Shown here: piece after piece, positions 27,226-35,286 of the stretch
How the letters are laid out: each line of letters starts with the position of its first letter
Numbering within the stretch: the first letter of the stretch is position 1
NCBI GenBank assembly: GCA_963822435.1
Contig: CAWGHN010000003.1
Span: forward strand, 868,001 to 932,000
Length of the DNA: 64,000 nt
Direction of reading: 5' to 3'
Source: JAUYQR01 sp963822435
GTDB lineage: Bacteria > Pseudomonadota > Alphaproteobacteria > Rhodobacterales > Rhodobacteraceae
The notes under the pieces: generated by a model
Database searches by the model: none
Seen by the model: only the letters and a program-made list of their open reading frames with translations
What the model was told of the DNA's origin: nothing
Position numbers and translations under genes: made by a program

Positions 27226-28919
27226 CGCTTGGCTTTGTCATGTTGTGCCACACCGCGCTGGACCGCGCGGGACAGGCCGCCCGTCATTGGGCGCTGTCTG
27301 GCAGCCCGGTCGTGATTCATGTCGACCGTCGCGTTGCCGAGGCCGAGGTGCGCCAGCTTGAGGCGTCGCTGGCCGATCTGGACAACATCCGATTCTCGCG
27401 GCGGTATACCTGCGATTGGGGCACCTGGGGCATCGTGCAGGCGACGCAGGCCGCGTCGACGCTGATGCTGGCCGAATTTCCGCAGGTGCGGCATGTGTTC
27501 CTTGCGTCTGGGTCATGCTTGCCTCTGCGCCCGGCTGAAGATCTGCGCGCGTTTCTGGACGCGCGGCCACGAACGGATTTCATCGAAAGCGTCACCACGG
27601 CCGATGTTGGCTGGACAGTCGGTGGTCTGGACGAGGAACGTTTCACGCTGCGGTTTCCGTTTTCGTGGCGCAACCAGCGCGGGCTGTTCGACCGCTACGT
27701 CCGGCTGCAACGGAGGCTTGGCATCCGCCGCAAGATCCCCGAGGGGATCGTGCCCCACATGGGCAGCCAGTGGTGGTGCCTGACGCGGCAGACCCTGTCG
27801 GCCATTCTGGAAGCGCCGGATCGCGAGCGGATCGACCGCTATTTCCGGCGCGTATGGATACCCGACGAAAGCTATTTCCAAACGTTGGTGCGCCGCTGCT
27901 CGACGCAAGTGGAAAGCCGCTCGCTGACGCTTTCCAAGTTCGATTTCCAGGGTCGGCCGCACATCTTTTACGACGATCACCTGCAGCTTCTGCGCCGGTC
28001 GGATTCCTTCGTGGCGCGCAAGATCTGGCCGCAGGCGGACCGGCTTTATGCAACGTTTCTGGCACCCGCGCAGCCAAGAGAGCTGCGCCCCGACCCGAAC
28101 CACAGCAAGATCGACCGTCTGTTCGCCCGCGCGATGGAGCGGCGTACCAAGGGTCGCGCCGGGCTTTACATGCAAAGCCGGTTCCCGACCGACCGGAAAG
28201 GCGGCAACCGCTGCGCCGCGCCCTATTCGGTGTTCCAGGGCTTTTCCGAACTGTTCGAGGATTTTGACCGCTGGGCCGCGAGGGCGCTGGAGTGTCGGGC
28301 CCACGGGCATCTTTTTGCCCCCGAAGGCGCGCAGTTCAACGGCGGAGAAGCGGTTTTCAAAGGCGCACTTTCCGCCAACGCGACGTTGCGCGACTACAAC
28401 CCGCGCAGCTTTCTGACCAACATGATCTGGAACACACGGGGCGAACGGCAGGCCTTTCTGTTCGGTCCGGGCGACGTGCAGGAGATCGCCGGTTTCCTTG
28501 CCAACGACCCGAACGCGCATATCTCGCTGATCACGGGCGCCTTTGCGGTGCCGCTGTTCCATTCCAACCGGAATTTCAGCGAAATCCGTGCCGAGGCCGC
28601 GCGCCTGCAACGGATCGAGGCAGAGTTTCTGGCCCTGCTGAACCACAGCGACACAAAGGCTCGGGTGAATGTCTGGTCGCTGGCCCAGTTTGTCGACAAC
28701 CCGATGGAGGCGCTGCAGACCATCATTGATGACAGCAATCCGCGCCCGGCGCACCGGCTGACGGAGGTGCCGCGGATGGTTGACCTGAGCGGATTTGGGC
28801 AGTTTTTGCAGAACTTGCGCAATCAGGGCATGCAGCCGGTGCTGATGGGCGATTTCCCGATCCATTCTGAGCCGAAGGCTCCGGGACCTGGCCGCATAAA
28901 GCCTTACGCGGTAAAATGA
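27222..28919 (+). CDS. Branch-type (GT14-like) glycosyltransferase with DUF5927-like C-terminal domain
   Basis: A 565-residue protein. The N-terminal ~290 residues have the core-2/I-branching fold signatures: VMLCHTALDRAGQAARHW, HVFLASGSCLPLRPAEDL, MGSQWWCLTRQTL and VWIPDESYFQTLVRR. The C-terminal ~250 residues (from DPNHSKIDRLFARAMERR) match what I know as the DUF5927 extension in alphaproteobacteria; its role is unknown. The GTG at 27222 was chosen because AAGGGAAA lies upstream and the frame overlaps the previous stop by four bases; an earlier ATG inside the preceding gene is unlikely. Probably adds a branching sugar to a surface glycan. Confidence 0.82.
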   Translation: MTLGFVMLCHTALDRAGQAARHWALSGSPVVIHVDRRVAEAEVRQLEASLADLDNIRFSRRYTCDWGTWGIVQATQAASTLMLAEFPQVRHVFLASGSCLPLRPAEDLRAFLDARPRTDFIESVTTADVGWTVGGLDEERFTLRFPFSWRNQRGLFDRYVRLQRRLGIRRKIPEGIVPHMGSQWWCLTRQTLSAILEAPDRERIDRYFRRVWIPDESYFQTLVRRCSTQVESRSLTLSKFDFQGRPHIFYDDHLQLLRRSDSFVARKIWPQADRLYATFLAPAQPRELRPDPNHSKIDRLFARAMERRTKGRAGLYMQSRFPTDRKGGNRCAAPYSVFQGFSELFEDFDRWAARALECRAHGHLFAPEGAQFNGGEAVFKGALSANATLRDYNPRSFLTNMIWNTRGERQAFLFGPGDVQEIAGFLANDPNAHISLITGAFAVPLFHSNRNFSEIRAEAARLQRIEAEFLALLNHSDTKARVNVWSLAQFVDNPMEALQTIIDDSNPRPAHRLTEVPRMVDLSGFGQFLQNLRNQGMQPVLMGDFPIHSEPKAPGPGRIKPYAVK

Positions 28920-28928
28920 GGCGGGCGG

Positions 28929-30329
28929 ATGCCGCGGTTTGAAAGTTTCGTGCTGTTCGCCGGGATGCGGACGGGTTCGAACTTTCTGGAAGCCAACCTG
29001 AATTCCCTTGCTGGCGTGACCAGTTACGGCGAGGCTTTCAATCCCGGGTTCATCGGCAAGAAGGATCAGACCGAGCTTTTGGGCGTGACGCTAGAGGCGC
29101 GCGATGCGGACCCGGCCCGGCTTTTGCACCAGATGCGCGCGCGGACCGACGGGCTGTTCGGGTTTCGCTTCTTTCACGACCACGACGAGCGGGTGTTGCA
29201 GGCGGTGTTGGCCGACCAAGCCTGTGCCAAGATCATCCTGACGCGCAATCCCGTGGAAAGCTACGTCAGCCTGAAGATCGCGCGTGCGACGGGCCAATGG
29301 AAGCTGAACGACGCGAGGCGGCTGAAAACGGCGACGGTTACCTTCGACCCGGCCGAGTTCGAGACGCATCTGACCACCCTGCAATCGTTCCACCTGCGGC
29401 TGGTCAAGGCGCTGCAAACCTCGGGTCAGACCGCTTTCTACCTTGATTACGAAGATCTGACCGATCTGGCGGTGCTCAACGGGCTGGCGCGGTTTCTGGG
29501 TGTCGATGCGCGGCTGGAGGCGATCGACGACACGCTGAAAAAGCAAAACCCGCAGGATCTGGACGCAAAGGTCACCAATCCCGACGAGATGCACGCGGCG
29601 CTGGCGCGGTTGGACCGGTTCAATCTGGCGCGCACTCCGAATTTCGAGCCGCGACGGACAGCGGGAATTCCGGCGGTGGTGGCCGCGGCAGGTGCGCCGC
29701 TTGTGTTTTTTCCGGTGCGGTCAGGCCCTGAAAGCACGCTGCGAGATTGGCTTTCTGCGCTGGGTGGGGGCGGGCTGATCGACGGGTTCGGGCACAAGGC
29801 GCTGCGCCAGTGGACGCGGGCGAACCCGGGCCATCGCAGTTTTACGGTGGTCCGGCACCCGCTGTTGCGGGCTTACAGTGTCTTTCGCGGGCTGATCCTA
29901 CCGGGCAAGTTGGCCGAACAGCGGCGCCAACTGGTGCGCCACTACAAGGCCGTTCTGCCCGAACCTGGGGCAGAGTTTGCCGACCCTGATGCCGAGCGCG
30001 CGGCTTTTTTGCTGTTTATGCACGTCGCCAGATTGAGCGCTGCGGGCCAGACCGGCGCACGCGTCGATGCGAACCTTGCCAGCCAGACCGCTATCGTGCA
30101 GGGCTTTGCCGGGTTTCACCCGGTCGACCTGGTGATCCGAGAGGATCGGCTACAGGCAGGGCTGGATTATCTGGCCGCTGAGGTCGGCAGCGCGGTGCAA
30201 ATGGTGGCGGTGGACATGGCCTATCGTGACCAATTGGCCCGAATCTATGATCGGTCACTGGAGAAGGTGGCGGCAAATGCCTATCCGCGCGATTACGCGG
30301 GTTTCGGCTTTGGTGCGTATCAGCCCTGA
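28929..30329 (+). CDS. Two-domain sulfotransferase-like protein
   Basis: A 466-residue protein that looks like two sulfotransferase domains in series. Domain 1 (about 1-220) has FAGMRTGSNFLEANL, a PAPS 5'-phosphosulfate loop as in Stf0-type enzymes, and ILTRNPVESYVSLKIARATGQWKL, the 3'-phosphate site. Domain 2 (about 255-460) repeats the pattern in looser form: FFPVRSGPESTLRDWL and VVRHPLLRAYSVFRGL. It is 10 bases after the Branch glycosyltransferase. It would transfer sulfate from PAPS to a glycan; the PAP formed would be a substrate of CysQ, encoded in the same region. Confidence 0.8.
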   Translation: MPRFESFVLFAGMRTGSNFLEANLNSLAGVTSYGEAFNPGFIGKKDQTELLGVTLEARDADPARLLHQMRARTDGLFGFRFFHDHDERVLQAVLADQACAKIILTRNPVESYVSLKIARATGQWKLNDARRLKTATVTFDPAEFETHLTTLQSFHLRLVKALQTSGQTAFYLDYEDLTDLAVLNGLARFLGVDARLEAIDDTLKKQNPQDLDAKVTNPDEMHAALARLDRFNLARTPNFEPRRTAGIPAVVAAAGAPLVFFPVRSGPESTLRDWLSALGGGGLIDGFGHKALRQWTRANPGHRSFTVVRHPLLRAYSVFRGLILPGKLAEQRRQLVRHYKAVLPEPGAEFADPDAERAAFLLFMHVARLSAAGQTGARVDANLASQTAIVQGFAGFHPVDLVIREDRLQAGLDYLAAEVGSAVQMVAVDMAYRDQLARIYDRSLEKVAANAYPRDYAGFGFGAYQP

Positions 30330-30331
30330 CC

Positions 30332-30796
30332 CTATGCGGCCTGCGGCGCGCGGCTTTCAGTCAGGATCGCATGCAGCTTGCCGGGATCGGTATTTGCGCG
30401 CAGTTTTGCGACGACCGACTGGTCGCGCATGGTGCGCGACACCAGCGCGAGCGCCTTGAGGTGATCGACACCCGAATCCTTGGGCGCGAACAGCCCGAAC
30501 ACCAGATCGACAGGCTGCCGGTCGACGCTGTCATAATCCAGCGGCTTTTCCAGCCGGATGAACACGCCAACGATCTTCGACAGATCTTCCAGCCGCGCGT
30601 GCGGCAGCGCTATGCCGTGGCCCACGCCGGTCGGGCCAAGGCTTTCGCGCTCCTGCAGACCGTCGATGGCCACGGCCGCGTTGAGGCCATAGGCTTGCGA
30701 GGCGATTTCGCCCAGTTCCTGAAACAACCGCTTTTTTGACGTGAATTGCCCGACAATCCGAACGGCGCCTGGCATCAGTAGCTTGGATAGTTCCAT
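30332..30796 (-). CDS. ptsN: PTS IIA-like nitrogen-regulatory protein PtsN
   Basis: PtsN (EIIA-Ntr) is the phosphate-accepting end of the regulatory nitrogen PTS. The 154-residue protein holds the active-site motif GHGIALPHARL, with the phosphorylated His at residue 66, and VFGLFAPKDSGVDHLKALALVSRTMRD. It follows hpf with a 36-base gap, the usual rpoN-neighbourhood arrangement, although rpoN itself is not in the window. It ends two bases from convergent sulfotransferase. Confidence 0.95.
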   Translation of the reverse strand: MELSKLLMPGAVRIVGQFTSKKRLFQELGEIASQAYGLNAAVAIDGLQERESLGPTGVGHGIALPHARLEDLSKIVGVFIRLEKPLDYDSVDRQPVDLVFGLFAPKDSGVDHLKALALVSRTMRDQSVVAKLRANTDPGKLHAILTESRAPQAA

Positions 30797-30832
30797 GAGT
30801 GGTCGATGATCCCGCGCCGTCGGAAGCGCCTG

Positions 30833-31408
30833 TTACCTGCTGTTGCGGGGGTCGATCCAGCCGATGTTTCCGTCATCCCGACGATACACGACGTTCACGC
30901 CTCCATGGCCTTCGTTCCGGAATACAAGCATTCGCTGCCCGGCAAGTTCCAACTGCATCACGGCTTCGCCGACGGTGATCGAAGGGATCTTCGTTTCCAT
31001 CTCGGCGATCACGATGGGCTGGAGCGTATCGGGCTCTGCGTCCTCTGCGTCCTCGGATCCGGCGAGGATATACGTGGCGCTTTCGCTGAATTCAACCGGT
31101 GCCGTGCGATGGTTGTGATGGTTGCGGATACGGCGTTTGTAACGGCGCAGCTGCTTGTCCAGCTTTTCGCGGCAGGATTCGAAGGCAGCGTAGATCTCGG
31201 GAGCGTGGCCCTTGGCTTGCGCCGTCAGCCCGGTGGAAAGGTGGATCGTCGTCTCGCAGACGTGTTCATGCGCCGAGCGAGAGAATACGACGATACATTC
31301 AGTCGGGCGCTGGGCATATTTTTCAATGACTTCGCCTATTTCGGCCTTTACGTGGGTCTGGAGCGCCTCGCCGATGTCGATCTGTTTCCCACTGATCTGG
31401 TAGCGCAT
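30833..31408 (-). CDS. hpf: Long-form ribosome hibernation promoting factor
   Basis: HPF stalls and dimerises ribosomes in stationary phase. The 191-residue protein has the N-terminal HPF domain (MRYQISGKQIDIGEALQTHV; LRRYKRRIRNHHNHR) and a C-terminal dimerisation domain (EAVMQLELAGQRMLVFRNE; GGVNVVYRRDDGNIGWIDP), so it is the long type. An open frame continues upstream to 31627, but the ATG at 31408 with AAAGGAGAAGCC upstream is clearly the start. It sits between lptB and ptsN, and has its own upstream region of 225 bases. Confidence 0.95.
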   Translation of the reverse strand: MRYQISGKQIDIGEALQTHVKAEIGEVIEKYAQRPTECIVVFSRSAHEHVCETTIHLSTGLTAQAKGHAPEIYAAFESCREKLDKQLRRYKRRIRNHHNHRTAPVEFSESATYILAGSEDAEDAEPDTLQPIVIAEMETKIPSITVGEAVMQLELAGQRMLVFRNEGHGGVNVVYRRDDGNIGWIDPRNSR

Positions 31409-31572
31409 GGCTTCTCCTTTTCTCATGCCGCCCGCTGCGGTGCCACACATGGCAAGACGCACGGACCTTTCGGGGATGGATCGAGGGAACGTTGCGTCAC
31501 GCGGCTTTCGCCGAACGGGGGAACCGCTGCACAGGGAAACCGGGTGAGGGCTACGGACGCACGCATCCCGCG

Positions 31573-31603
31573 TATTTGGCGACAGGCCGGGGCAAGTTGT
31601 CAA
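31573..31603 (-). promoter_or_regulatory. Possible promoter for hpf-ptsN
   Basis: On the minus strand a perfect TTGACA (31598-31603) lies 19 bases before CAAATA (31573-31578). The spacing is long, so this is only a candidate, but it falls in the 225-base gap between lptB and hpf. No reading frame of note is in this gap. Confidence 0.3.
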
Positions 31604-31633
31604 CCGAGTCGATTTGGCCGGGCGCAAAGCCGT

Positions 31634-32398
31634 TCAAATGATGCGAAAATTCTCGCCCAGATAGACGCGGCGGACGGTTTCATCCCGCACCACCTCGTCC
31701 GTGGTGCCGGACATCAGCACCTTGCCGTCGTGCAGGATGTAGGCGCGGTCGACAATGTCGAGTGTTTCGCGGACGTTGTGATCGGTGATCAGCACGCCGA
31801 TGCCGCGCGATTTCAGATCGTGGACCAGATGGCGGATTTCGCCGACCGCGATCGGATCGACGCCGGCGAAGGGTTCGTCAAGCAGCAGGTATTTCGGATC
31901 TGCGGCAAGGCAGCGCGCGATTTCCACTCGGCGGCGTTCGCCACCCGACAAGGCCAGCGCGGGCGTGCGCCGGAGGTGGGTGATCGAGAATTCGCTCAGC
32001 AATTCCTCAAGCCGTTCTCGCCGCTTGTGACGGTCCGGCACGGCGATTTCCAGTACGGCAAGGATGTTGTCCTCGACGCTGAGGCCACGGAAGATCGACA
32101 CTTCCTGCGGCAGGTAGCCGATGCCCATGCGCGCCCGTCGATACATCGGCAGCATGGTGACATCGCGCCCGTCGATCAGAACCTGGCCGCCTTCGGGCGT
32201 GATGAGCCCCGCGATGGCGTAAAAGCAGGTGGTCTTGCCAGAGCCGTTGGGGCCAAGCAGGGCCACGACTTCACCGCGTCGCAGGTCCATCGACACGTCG
32301 CGGATCACCGGGCGCTTCTTGTAGCTTTTGCGCAAGTTGCGGATCTGTAGACCGGCGTTGCCTTCGGTCACGGTCAGGTTGGGACGGGGTGTCGGCAT
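31634..32398 (-). CDS. lptB: LPS export ABC transporter ATP-binding protein LptB
   Basis: LptB powers LPS extraction from the inner membrane through LptFG. The 254-residue ATPase shows Walker A GPNGSGKTT, the signature LSGGERRRVEIARCL, Walker B LLLDEPFAGVDP and the H-loop DHNVRETL, which is typical of LptB. Genes lptC-lptA-lptB are consecutive and overlapping or nearly so. N-terminal extension of 15 residues (MPTPRPNLTVTEGNA) is common in Rhodobacteraceae. LptF/G are not in the window. Confidence 0.96.
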   Translation of the reverse strand: MPTPRPNLTVTEGNAGLQIRNLRKSYKKRPVIRDVSMDLRRGEVVALLGPNGSGKTTCFYAIAGLITPEGGQVLIDGRDVTMLPMYRRARMGIGYLPQEVSIFRGLSVEDNILAVLEIAVPDRHKRRERLEELLSEFSITHLRRTPALALSGGERRRVEIARCLAADPKYLLLDEPFAGVDPIAVGEIRHLVHDLKSRGIGVLITDHNVRETLDIVDRAYILHDGKVLMSGTTDEVVRDETVRRVYLGENFRII

Positions 32399-32907
32399 CA
32401 GTTGCCACCCGGCACGAAGGTTGTGGAGACGCGCCCTTCCATCAGGCCTGTGCCGGCCTTGAGGTCGAGCGTCAGCTTTTGCCCGGCTATGGCGGACGCG
32501 CCTTGGGTCAAAAGCACATCGCCCGTCATCACCACCATGCCGGTGTCGATTGTATAGACCGCCTCTCTGGCTTCGGCGGCGTCGGCCAGATTGCTTATCG
32601 TGACGCCACCCACAGCCAGAAGCTGGTCAATGGCCTTGCCGTCCGCGGCGTATTTGACCCGCACCTCGGCAGCAGTCAGACGCATTTCGCCCTGCCCTAC
32701 CAGCACGTTGCCGGTAAAGACCGCTGTGCCGTCGGCGTTGTTGACGGAAAGCTGATCGGCCTGCACCTCGACCGGAAGGGTGGTATCCTGCTTCAGCCCG
32801 CCGAAAGCGATGGTCGCGTTCTGCGCGACAGACGGGGTGCCAGCCGCGCCGAGTGCGACTGCCAGAACCAGTGCGCGAAAGGAAAATGCCATCTTCAATG
32901 CCTTCAC
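32398..32907 (-). CDS. lptA: LPS transport periplasmic protein LptA
   Basis: LptA forms the periplasmic bridge for LPS. The 169-residue protein begins with a signal peptide ending SVAQ, then an OstA-like beta-jellyroll: PVEVQADQLSVNNADGTAVFTGNVLVGQGEMRL, and VMTGDVLLTQGASAIAGQKLTLDL. Its stop overlaps the lptB start and its ATG overlaps the lptC stop, consistent with coupled translation. Confidence 0.92.
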   Translation of the reverse strand: MKALKMAFSFRALVLAVALGAAGTPSVAQNATIAFGGLKQDTTLPVEVQADQLSVNNADGTAVFTGNVLVGQGEMRLTAAEVRVKYAADGKAIDQLLAVGGVTISNLADAAEAREAVYTIDTGMVVMTGDVLLTQGASAIAGQKLTLDLKAGTGLMEGRVSTTFVPGGN

Positions 32908-33518
32908 GGAGAAGCTGCGCCGCCGGGCAGGTATACCAGCTTCACGGCGCCGTTGAAAACCAGAACGTAGGTGCCAGCGGCGTGATCTGCCTGGCGCAGT
33001 GAAAAGTGGTCGGCGGTGATCTTGCCGGCCGGACCAGTAGCGGTGACCGCGCCAGAGCTTTCCAGCGCCGAACGGTCCAGATTGGCCGAAACGCCATCGG
33101 TCACGATACGGTAGCCAGCAGAGGTTGTCGCAACCACCCCACCCGTCAGGTGGAGCATGCGGGTGGGGTCGTCGATCACCGCGCTGGCCGCGACAAGTTC
33201 GGTTCGCGCGCCATCGGGCGTGTCCAGAGCAAGTGTCATTCCCAAAGCCACCGCGCTGGTGGCAGAGGTTGCTGGCCGCGCCTGATCGGCGGTCAGTGTC
33301 AGGGCGCTGCCGTCCGAGGTAAGCCCGGCGTAGGTCGGTGCCGTCATCCGCGGTGTGCGGGCGCGGTCTTCGACGTCCACATCGGCATAGGGGATCGCGT
33401 CATCGGGGTCGATCCGGTCGGCAAGCAGGAAGAGCGTCGCAAGAACGGCAAGTGCCGCCAGCGGCAGGGCAACCTTCAGCCAGGCCACGACGCGCGAATG
33501 CGTGTCGACGCGGGCCAT
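32904..33518 (-). CDS. lptC: LPS export system protein LptC
   Basis: LptC is the inner-membrane anchored bridge component that passes LPS to LptA. The 204-residue product has an N-terminal transmembrane segment (VAWLKVALPLAALAVLATLFLLA) and a periplasmic jellyroll with ALTLTADQARPA and DHFSLRQADHAAGTYVLVFNGAVKLVY. I placed the start at ATG 33518, which overlaps the kdsD stop by one base, instead of an ATG 24 bases upstream. Similarity to LptC is weak by nature; position between kdsD and lptA supports it. Confidence 0.88.
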   Translation of the reverse strand: MARVDTHSRVVAWLKVALPLAALAVLATLFLLADRIDPDDAIPYADVDVEDRARTPRMTAPTYAGLTSDGSALTLTADQARPATSATSAVALGMTLALDTPDGARTELVAASAVIDDPTRMLHLTGGVVATTSAGYRIVTDGVSANLDRSALESSGAVTATGPAGKITADHFSLRQADHAAGTYVLVFNGAVKLVYLPGGAASP

Positions 33519-34480
33519 CACGCCACGCCCGCCCTGAGGCAATCGTGGATATGGACGATTCCGGTCGCGCTGGTGCCGCCTGTGTCGGTGACAAGCAGGC
33601 AGGTGATCTTGCGATCGTTCATTGCCGCCAGTGCCTCGCCCGCCAGTGCGTCGGGGCCGATGGTCTTTGGCGAGGCGGTCATCACCTGGCCTGCGGTCAT
33701 CGACAAAAGTCCGTCCATGTGACGGCGAAGGTCGCCGTCGGTGATGATGCCGACCAGCGCGCCTTCCGGCCCGGTCACGCCCACCACGCCAAAACCGCGC
33801 CGGCTGATGACCAGGAGCGCATCGCCCATCGACGTTTCGGCCGACACCAAGGGCGGGTCGTCGTGCATCAGGTCACGCACCTTCAAAAGCCGCGCGCCAA
33901 GTTTGCCGCCGGGGTGGAACATGCGGAAATGTTCCGGGGTGAAGGCGCGGTGTTCCATCAGCGCAATCGCCAGCGCATCGCCAAGCGCGAGGGTCATGGT
34001 GGTGGACGTGGTCGGAACGATCCCGGTTTCGCAGGCTTCGGGCGCGTCGGGCAGCAGGATCGCCGCATCCGACTGGCGCAGCAACGTGGAACCGGGGCGC
34101 CCCGCCACGCCGATCAGCGGAATGCTGAACCGTTTGGCGTGGGCAAGGATGTCGGCCAGTTCCGGCGTCTCGCCCGAGTTCGACAGCACGATCAGCACAT
34201 CGCCGCGCGCCACCATGCCCAGGTCGCCGTGGCTGGCCTCGGCGGGGTGGACAAAATGTGCTGGCGTTCCGGTGGACGCGAAGGTGGCGGCGATCTTGCG
34301 GGCGATGTGGCCGGATTTGCCCATGCCAGACACGATCACCCGCCCGGTCGAGGCGATAAGCAGGTCGACCGCCTGACTGAAGCTGTCGCCCAATCCATCG
34401 GCAAGGATATCCAGCGCGTCAGCCTCGCGCCGAATGACGCGGCGGCCGGTGGCGAGGGTGTCAGTGGCTGAAGATGTCAT
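33518..34480 (-). CDS. kdsD: Arabinose-5-phosphate isomerase (KdsD/KpsF)
   Basis: Converts ribulose 5-phosphate to arabinose 5-phosphate, the first step to Kdo. The 320-residue protein has an SIS domain (VSGMGKSGHIARKIAATFASTG; LSNSGETPEL; HPGGKLGARLLKVRDLM) followed by two CBS domains. Overlaps rnd by 20 bases and lptC by one. With kdsB at 23079, this gives two of the Kdo pathway steps in the window. Confidence 0.96.
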   Translation of the reverse strand: MTSSATDTLATGRRVIRREADALDILADGLGDSFSQAVDLLIASTGRVIVSGMGKSGHIARKIAATFASTGTPAHFVHPAEASHGDLGMVARGDVLIVLSNSGETPELADILAHAKRFSIPLIGVAGRPGSTLLRQSDAAILLPDAPEACETGIVPTTSTTMTLALGDALAIALMEHRAFTPEHFRMFHPGGKLGARLLKVRDLMHDDPPLVSAETSMGDALLVISRRGFGVVGVTGPEGALVGIITDGDLRRHMDGLLSMTAGQVMTASPKTIGPDALAGEALAAMNDRKITCLLVTDTGGTSATGIVHIHDCLRAGVA

Positions 34481-35075
34481 TCAGGTCCCCCCAACCGAGG
34501 AGGTCAAGCTCTGCCCGGGTCGGCAGGAAATCAAAGCAGCGCTGCGCCAGATCAAGCCGGTCTTCCCGGATCAGCCGCGCTTCCAGTTCGCGTTTCAGCG
34601 CATGAAGGTAAAGCACGTCGGATGCCGCATATTCCTTTTGCGCATCGGTCAGCACGTCGGCCCCCCAGTCGCTGGTCTGCTGCTGTTTGGAGACATCAAC
34701 GCCGACCAGATCGGCAAGCAGGTATTTCAGCCCGTGCCGGTCGGTGAAGGTGCGCACCAGTTTCGAGGCGATCTTGGTGCACCAGACCGGCTGGGTGGTA
34801 ACGCCAAAGGCGCGCTTCAGCGCGGCAATGTCGAACCGGCCGAAATGAAAGAGTTTCAGCCTTGCGGGGTCGATCAGCAGGCGTTCAAGGTTCGGCGCGC
34901 TGGTCTGGCCCTTTGCGATCTGGACAAGGTGCGCGTCACCGGAACCGTCGGAAAGCTGCACGACGCAAAGCCGGTCGCGGCGCGGGTCAAGGCCCATCGT
35001 TTCGGTATCAATCGCCACCACCGGGCCAAGGACAAGACCATCGGGAAGGTCGGAGAGGTGAAGGTGAATGGCCAC
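34461..35075 (-). CDS. rnd: Ribonuclease D, short form
   Basis: A 3'-5' exoribonuclease involved in tRNA maturation. The 204-residue protein contains the DEDD exonuclease motifs: VVAIDTETMGLDP (Exo I), LFHFGRFDIAALKRAFG (Exo II) and QKEYAASDVLYLHALK (Exo III). It lacks HRDC domains, as usual in alphaproteobacteria at this locus. Start is GTG at 35075 with AGGAAAG upstream; a 20-residue extension is possible but lacks support. Heads the kdsD-lpt operon. Confidence 0.9.
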   Translation of the reverse strand: MAIHLHLSDLPDGLVLGPVVAIDTETMGLDPRRDRLCVVQLSDGSGDAHLVQIAKGQTSAPNLERLLIDPARLKLFHFGRFDIAALKRAFGVTTQPVWCTKIASKLVRTFTDRHGLKYLLADLVGVDVSKQQQTSDWGADVLTDAQKEYAASDVLYLHALKRELEARLIREDRLDLAQRCFDFLPTRAELDLLGWGDLNDIFSH

Positions 35076-35286
35076 TGCGCAACTTTCCTGTGGGGATACC
35101 CCAGCCGGATTATCGGCCCGATCCCTTCGGGTCAACCACGCGGGGCAGGATCAGCACTCGCGTCAGCGCCGAATGCCCAGAGTGGTGACGATTGCGCCGA
35201 TCCTTCCCTGCGTTTCCGCTCGACACCGTGTCGCGGGTTTGTTCATGGTAGCGCCGACGCCCCCTGCCGAGGACAAGATCCACCTG

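Noticed and set aside
35068..35286. N-terminal extension of the hydroxyacid dehydrogenase
   Set aside because: The extra residues have no family similarity and overlap the divergent rnd start region; the ATG at 35287 gives the normal N-terminus.
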